Shown here: positions 5,788 to 8,515 of the stretch, piece after piece | Position numbering within the stretch: the stretch's first letter is position 1 | Layout of the letters: each line of letters starts with the position of its first letter | Assembly (NCBI GenBank): GCA_029940175.1 | Contig: JAOZRM010000139.1 | Location: forward strand, 1 to 8,515 | From: Candidatus Sabulitectum sp. | GTDB lineage: Bacteria; Fermentibacterota; Fermentibacteria; Fermentibacterales; JCC-6 | DNA length: 8,515 bases | Reading direction: 5' to 3' | Translations under genes and position numbers: made by a program | Notes under the pieces: model-generated | The model's input: the letters and a program-made list of their open reading frames with translations, nothing else | What the model was told of the DNA's origin: nothing | Databases searched by the model: none

Positions 5788-6186
5788 ATGAAAAAAGTAT
5801 TACCGGTTCTTGTGGTGCTTCTCACTATTTTTGCAGCATCCACTGCTGTTGGGCAGGAGCCCCCGGCTGTTGTATCAGTACGGCACATTCTTATTTGCTA
5901 CAGTGGCTGCGCAGCCCGTGGGAATTACACCCTTACCAAGGCAGAGGCTCTTGTAAAAATCAGTGAAATCAATGACATGATCACAAACGGTGATATTGAA
6001 TTCATTGATGCTGCTTCTGAATTCTCAGAATGCCCCTCAGGTGAAAACGGTGGAGATCTCGGTGAATTCGGTCGGGGTCAAATGGTTCCTCCCTTTGAAG
6101 ACGCTGCCTTCAGTCTGCATGTTGGCGAGATGTCTGAAATCGTTGAGACTCAATTCGGCTATCACCTCATTTTCAGAGAGAAGTAA
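5788..6186 (+). CDS. Secreted parvulin-type peptidyl-prolyl cis-trans isomerase (PpiC/Pin1 family)
   Basis: This 132-residue protein has a Sec signal peptide (MKKVLPVLVVLL, cleavage likely after AVG at 20-22) followed by a single parvulin domain. It should catalyse cis-trans isomerisation of X-Pro bonds in the periplasm or outside the cell. Landmarks are VRHILI with His33, the catalytic-site Cys82 in SECPSG, the strongly conserved GGDLGEFGRGQMVPPFEDAAFSL (88-110) and the closing QFGYHLIF with His126. Between strand 1 and helix 1 is an extended loop (about 37-51, YSGCAARGNYTLTKA) rather than the direct junction of compact parvulins such as E. coli PpiC. It is reminiscent of the phosphate-binding loop of Pin1 but has only one arginine. 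There is no SurA-like chaperone region and no membrane anchor after cleavage. The gene appears monocistronic, with its own terminator. Confidence 0.93.
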   Translation: MKKVLPVLVVLLTIFAASTAVGQEPPAVVSVRHILICYSGCAARGNYTLTKAEALVKISEINDMITNGDIEFIDAASEFSECPSGENGGDLGEFGRGQMVPPFEDAAFSLHVGEMSEIVETQFGYHLIFREK

Positions 6187-6240
6187 AATTTTACAGCCTT
6201 GCTCAGCTATTGCTTGACAGGGCAGGAAATTAATTGCAGA

Positions 6241-6282
6241 GCGCCCTGGTGAATCTAATGTTCACAGGGCGTTTTATTTATT
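6241..6282 (+). terminator. Intrinsic terminator of the parvulin gene
   Basis: CGCCCTG (6242-6248) pairs with CAGGGCG (6265-6271). Beyond a single bulged G, TGAA pairs with TTCA, closing a 7-nt loop. A T-rich tail (TTTTATTTATT) follows directly. This is a textbook rho-independent terminator 55 nt after the stop. Confidence 0.88.
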
Positions 6283-6340
6283 ATGATTTATCTACTGCAA
6301 TTACCTCTGAATCCCCTGTTTTCATTTTTTTAATAGTGAC

Positions 6341-6345
6341 AGGAG
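6341..6345 (+). promoter_or_regulatory. Ribosome binding site of the prolyl oligopeptidase gene
   Basis: AGGAG lies 4 nt before the ATG at 6350 and supports that start. Only about 65 bp separate the parvulin terminator from this start. The gene therefore needs a promoter in that AT-rich stretch or some read-through. A possible -10 TATGAT lies at 6282-6287, but I see no convincing -35. Confidence 0.6.
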
Positions 6346-6349
6346 TGCT

Positions 6350-8422
6350 ATGAAACTGGAAGTACCAAAGACAAAAGTCATACCATTTAAAGAAAAACTC
6401 CATGGGCGAATTTTGGTTGATGACTACAGATGGCTGGAAACTGCCGGAGAAGAACGTACTTCCTGGATTGAAAAGCAGAACTCCCTTGTTGACAAGTATG
6501 TTCTGGATCACCCCAGGCGCAATGAATTCTCAAAAAGATTTGATGAATTGTTCAACTATGAAAGAACAGGTTTTCCTGCATCAACTCTTTCGCGTATTTT
6601 TTACAGGAAAATAAAGAAAGGTGAGAAACACGCCTCACTGTACATGCGATCATGGCCAAATGGTGAAGAGCAGATTCTTATCAACATAGATGATTTCAGC
6701 ACAGAGGGTAACGTAAGTCTTGGTTCTTGTGCGGCAACGCGAGATGGCAAACTTCTTTCATACCGGCTGTCAAAAGATGGAAGTGACTGGACGCATCTCT
6801 ACATCCTTAATATTGAGACAGGGGAAATACTTGATGAGATCCCGAAACTGGTTTACACCGGGATAGAGTGGCTGCCGGACAACACCGGGTTCATCTACTC
6901 TCGCTCTACCGACCCGGACAATCTTTCAAAGAACGGTATGAAGGTTTTTCTGCACAAGCTGGGAACAGACTGGCGGCAGGATGAAATGATCTTTGGACAT
7001 GGGCTTAGCGAAACGGATCTACCGGAAGTTTCCGCTATTTCCCGTGATGGACTACACGCTGTTATCAGTGTAAAGCATGGCCTGACCGTAAATGAACTAT
7101 TCTACGCTGATCTTTCTGCTGAAAAGATCAGGTTTGACTCTTTAACAGACAACAACCCCGACCGGTTCTTCGCCGAGATCCACAAAGGTGTACTCTACAT
7201 TAGAACCAGTAACAAGGCACCAAACTACAGGGTATGCAGAGTTAATCTGGACGGATCACTACCCCTTTTAAATAAGTGGGAAACACTTGTGCCAGAGGGT
7301 GATGATGTGCTGTTAGGGCTCAGCCTGATGGGCGACAGGATGTTTGTCAAGAAGTCAATAGATGTTAGAACGCATACCTATATTCATTCACTGGATGGAA
7401 AAAGAATCGGAGAACTTGAATACCCGGGCATTGGTAACGGCTCTCTCCCTTATGGTGAAGACGAAGTAAATGCTGTGTTTGTTTACTACTCCTCCTACTT
7501 CCAGCCTGGTGAGACCTATCAATATGATGTAAACAAAAATACACTAACGAAATTCACAGAAAACAATCTGAGAATTAACACCGATGCATACATAACCGAA
7601 CAGGTGTTTTTCAAGAGTTTCGATGATACGGTTGTGCCCATGTTCATAGTACGCCACAGGGATGTTAAGCTGAATGGCCTCAATCCTGCTATCCTTACTG
7701 GATACGGAGGATTCGGCTCACCAATTCTGCCGTTCTTCTCTGCCTCCACGGTATTCTGGCTGGAACAGGGAGGTATTTACGCCGTTGCCAACCTGCGTGG
7801 CGGTGGTGAATACGGCGAGAACTGGCATAAGGCCGGTATGCTGGGGAACAAGCAGAATGGCTTTGATGATTTCATCGCAGCAGGCGAGGCACTCACAGGC
7901 AAAAGACCTGTACGAGTGTACGGCGACAGCGATTTTGCCGTTCGCAGATACACCAGCAGCACGCATCTTGGTATAATGGGCGGCAGCAATGGTGGTCTGC
8001 TCACAGGGGCCGCACTTGTGCAACGCCCTGAATTATGGGGTGCGGTTGTATCCAATGTTCCGCTGCTTGATATGCTGCGCTTTCATCTTACGCAGGGCGG
8101 AAAATACTGGATGTCTGAATACGGTGATCCGGACAAACCTGATGATTTTGAATGGCTGCTCTCGTATTCACCTTATCACAATGTAAAAGAGGGTTCGAGC
8201 TTTCCTCCAACCTTTCTTAAAACATCGCTTCATGATGACAGGGGAACTGACTCGCTGCATGCTTTCAAAATGGCAGCAAGGCTGCAGGCTGCTAATGTTT
8301 CCCAGAACCCGATCTTTCTGCGGATATTGACAAATGTCGGTCATGGTGGAGGTCGAACCACTCAGATGAACATTGACGAGCAGACTGAAATTTTCCTGTT
8401 CCTTACAAAACATCTAATGTAA
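6350..8422 (+). CDS. Prolyl oligopeptidase family serine peptidase (S9A)
   Basis: This 690-residue enzyme is close to the usual length of prolyl oligopeptidase. It hydrolyses short proline-containing peptides after Pro. An N-terminal segment with DDYRWLE (about 25-31) is followed by a seven-bladed beta-propeller region (about 70-410) and an alpha/beta hydrolase domain. The catalytic residues are visible: nucleophile Ser546 in GGSNGG, Asp629 in HDDR and His665 in GHGGG. Also present are Tyr452 in GYGGF (oxyanion hole), Arg631 and Trp587 in the position that stacks on the P1 proline. No signal peptide is seen, so it is probably cytoplasmic. Two features are odd: about 14 extra residues before the nucleophile strand (roughly 518-533), and DDRGTDSLH where bacterial relatives usually have a Val after DDR. 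The start has a good ribosome binding site. No peptide transporter or proline-metabolism gene is adjacent. Confidence 0.95.
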   Translation: MKLEVPKTKVIPFKEKLHGRILVDDYRWLETAGEERTSWIEKQNSLVDKYVLDHPRRNEFSKRFDELFNYERTGFPASTLSRIFYRKIKKGEKHASLYMRSWPNGEEQILINIDDFSTEGNVSLGSCAATRDGKLLSYRLSKDGSDWTHLYILNIETGEILDEIPKLVYTGIEWLPDNTGFIYSRSTDPDNLSKNGMKVFLHKLGTDWRQDEMIFGHGLSETDLPEVSAISRDGLHAVISVKHGLTVNELFYADLSAEKIRFDSLTDNNPDRFFAEIHKGVLYIRTSNKAPNYRVCRVNLDGSLPLLNKWETLVPEGDDVLLGLSLMGDRMFVKKSIDVRTHTYIHSLDGKRIGELEYPGIGNGSLPYGEDEVNAVFVYYSSYFQPGETYQYDVNKNTLTKFTENNLRINTDAYITEQVFFKSFDDTVVPMFIVRHRDVKLNGLNPAILTGYGGFGSPILPFFSASTVFWLEQGGIYAVANLRGGGEYGENWHKAGMLGNKQNGFDDFIAAGEALTGKRPVRVYGDSDFAVRRYTSSTHLGIMGGSNGGLLTGAALVQRPELWGAVVSNVPLLDMLRFHLTQGGKYWMSEYGDPDKPDDFEWLLSYSPYHNVKEGSSFPPTFLKTSLHDDRGTDSLHAFKMAARLQAANVSQNPIFLRILTNVGHGGGRTTQMNIDEQTEIFLFLTKHLM

Positions 8423-8431
8423 ACAAACTTA

Positions 8432-8464
8432 ACTACCCTGCCGACTGCAAATTGGCAGGGTAGT
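8432..8464. terminator. Perfect 11-bp hairpin after the peptidase gene, probably a convergent-gene terminator
   Basis: ACTACCCTGCC (8432-8442) and GGCAGGGTAGT (8454-8464) pair perfectly around an 11-nt loop, 9 nt after the peptidase stop. On the plus strand no T run follows. On the minus strand the hairpin is followed by TAAGTTTGTTT, so it suits a gene converging from the right, or works in both directions. Confidence 0.65.
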
Positions 8465-8515
8465 CGCATAACTCTCACGATAACCAGTGGTTGCAATTCT
8501 GTATTCAAGCTAAGT
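8465..8515. other. Right-edge flank, no feature seen
   Basis: These last 51 bases carry no recognisable reading frame, promoter or repeat. Confidence 0.4.

Noticed and set aside
6281..6511. Minus-strand 76-codon frame overlapping the parvulin terminator and the peptidase start
   Set aside because: Most of it is antisense to the peptidase N-terminus and it overlaps the flank of the terminator. No ribosome binding site or domain was seen.
7718..8055. Minus-strand frames opposite the catalytic domain of the peptidase
   Set aside because: They are antisense to a strongly conserved S9A domain and have no family resemblance of their own.
1..8515. CRISPR arrays, tRNA or rRNA genes, insertion sequences, integrase sites, toxin-antitoxin or defence genes
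   Set aside because: No repeat-spacer pattern, RNA gene signature, transposase or terminal inverted repeats were found on either strand. The window is ordinary chromosomal gene content.

Overview
The window looks like chromosomal DNA from a diderm (Gram-negative type) bacterium of moderate GC content. The pointers are a periplasmic adaptor with a lipoprotein-type signal, a secreted parvulin, good GGAGG-type ribosome binding sites and a near-consensus sigma70-type promoter. I cannot name the phylum from sequence alone. No mobile elements, CRISPR arrays, rRNA or tRNA genes are visible.

Left half, minus strand (about 1-5108): a compact efflux operon, transcribed right to left. The order is TetR-family regulator, lipoprotein-type membrane fusion (adaptor) protein, ABC ATPase 1, ABC ATPase 2, ABC-2 permease 1, ABC-2 permease 2. 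The last gene runs off the left edge. Neighbouring genes overlap by 1-4 nt or are 7 nt apart, so the whole set is probably co-transcribed and translationally coupled. The layout matches the YbhGFSR/YhiH(RbbA)-type ABC-2 exporters, with the two nucleotide-binding domains encoded as separate genes rather than one fused protein. The ATPases are asymmetric in a coherent way. ATPase 1 lacks the switch histidine, and ATPase 2 lacks a normal LSGGQ signature. This predicts one degenerate and one competent ATP site per heterodimer. Upstream of the TetR gene is a TTGACA-16-TATATT promoter whose -10 element is overlapped by a perfect 7-4-7 inverted repeat, a strong candidate for the autorepression operator. 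No outer-membrane channel gene is in view.

Middle (about 5109-6282): a small minus-strand gene for a one-helix NfeD/OB-fold membrane protein. It is separated by about 240 bp of regulatory-looking DNA (candidate promoters, a CRP-like palindrome) from a divergent plus-strand gene for a secreted Pin1/PpiC-type parvulin prolyl isomerase. A clear intrinsic terminator follows the parvulin gene.

Right (6350-8422): a 690-residue cytoplasmic S9A prolyl oligopeptidase with an intact catalytic triad and an apparent insertion just before the nucleophile elbow. It is followed by a perfect 11-bp hairpin whose T-rich side faces the minus strand.

I found no wholly unfamiliar multi-gene system. The items most worth a second look are the asymmetric split ATPase pair, the operator/promoter overlap, the peptidase insertion and the Pin1-like loop of the parvulin.
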